Below are positions 6,031 through 6,290 of a stretch of DNA of 6,290 nucleotides, piece after piece. The translations under genes and the position numbers were made by a program. Every line of letters begins with the position of its first letter. Within the stretch, counting starts at the first letter, position 1. This DNA comes from Verrucomicrobiota bacterium (GTDB lineage: Bacteria; Verrucomicrobiota; Verrucomicrobiia; Limisphaerales; UBA1100). A model generated the notes under the pieces. The model was not told where the DNA came from, did not search any database, and was given only the letters and a program-made list of their open reading frames with translations. Location of the stretch: the NCBI GenBank assembly GCA_028872685.1, contig JAPKEI010000165.1:1-6290 (forward strand), in the 5' to 3' direction.

Positions 6031-6290
6031 ATGCCCAACGAACCGCCCATCCTCACTACCGTGCCGCCGCGCCAAGCGTGGAAACTGCTCCCTGTACTAG
6101 CGATCGCAGCACTTGTGGCGGCGATCGTGTTCGTGCACCAAAACGAACCGGTGGCCAACAAAAAATATTTCCCGCAATGCGGTTTCAAAAAAATGACGAG
6201 CCTCGACTGCCCCGGTTGCGGCGGGCTGCGCGCCACGCACGCGCTAACGCACGGGCGGTTGCTGGCCGCGTTTCAGTTCCATCCCGGCTA
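6031..6290 (+). CDS. DUF2752 domain membrane protein (3' end outside window)
   Basis: This open frame begins at ATG 6031, one base after the trpD stop (TGAAATG), and runs off the window with 86 complete codons. A hydrophobic segment at about residues 18-35 should be the first membrane helix. After it comes CGFKKMTSLDCPGCGGLRATHALTHG, in two parts: Cys50 to Leu58, then Asp59-Gly75 carrying Cys60-Pro-Gly-Cys63-Gly, followed by RLLAAFQFHPG. This cysteine-rich CPGCG-x-x-RA-x-H-A-L-x-H/x-G signature before a second helix and an Asn/His-Pro is the hallmark of DUF2752, a family of small membrane proteins with no established function. The tight junction with trpD suggests translational coupling. That does not show a role in tryptophan metabolism. 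I would not assign a function. Confidence 0.85.
   Translation, partial: MPNEPPILTTVPPRQAWKLLPVLAIAALVAAIVFVHQNEPVANKKYFPQCGFKKMTSLDCPGCGGLRATHALTHGRLLAAFQFHPG

Noticed and set aside
1..6290. A defence, toxin-antitoxin or other previously undescribed multi-gene system.
   Set aside because: Every supported gene except the DUF2752 fragment belongs to a well-known housekeeping family, and the spacers are too short to hide another gene cluster.

Overview
This is an ordinary bacterial chromosomal segment of densely packed housekeeping genes. It holds five minus-strand genes and two plus-strand genes, and the outermost gene at each end is cut by the window. A type IV pilus PilM, a full-length lipid II flippase MurJ and a two-domain Sua5-type tRNA-modification enzyme point to a Gram-negative bacterium. 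Moderately high GC, scarce Shine-Dalgarno sequences and short intergenic tandem repeats would fit the Verrucomicrobiota/PVC group. That placement is an impression only, since there is no rRNA or other decisive marker here.

Layout. Positions 1-680 (minus) hold the 5' part of pilM. Positions 681-832 are a spacer with a good pilM ribosome binding site, a possible weak terminator for murJ and a weak promoter-like match. Positions 833-3739 (minus) hold a tight thyA-folA-murJ run: 16-19 bp separate thyA and folA, and folA and murJ overlap by one base. Positions 3740-3869 are a spacer built almost wholly from 7-bp repeats in outward-facing inverted arrays. Positions 3870-4868 (minus) hold a threonylcarbamoyl-AMP synthase gene. 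Positions 4869-4994 separate divergent genes and carry another 7-bp repeat array plus a GC-rich hairpin. Positions 4995-6029 (plus) hold trpD, followed after one base by the start of a DUF2752 membrane protein gene that runs off the end.

How the genes work together. ThyA makes dTMP and oxidises methylene-tetrahydrofolate to dihydrofolate, which FolA reduces back, so thyA-folA is a functional pair. MurJ (peptidoglycan precursor export) and PilM (pilus assembly) lie downstream on the same strand but belong to other processes. The tRNA t6A enzyme and TrpD transcribe away from each other and share no obvious pathway. The DUF2752 gene is probably translationally coupled to trpD.

I found no defence system, mobile-element gene, CRISPR array or RNA gene. 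The most interesting signal is non-coding: degenerate heptamers with a TGA core (often TGANNNT) recur in three of the four larger intergenic spacers. One array forms the translation start region of folA.
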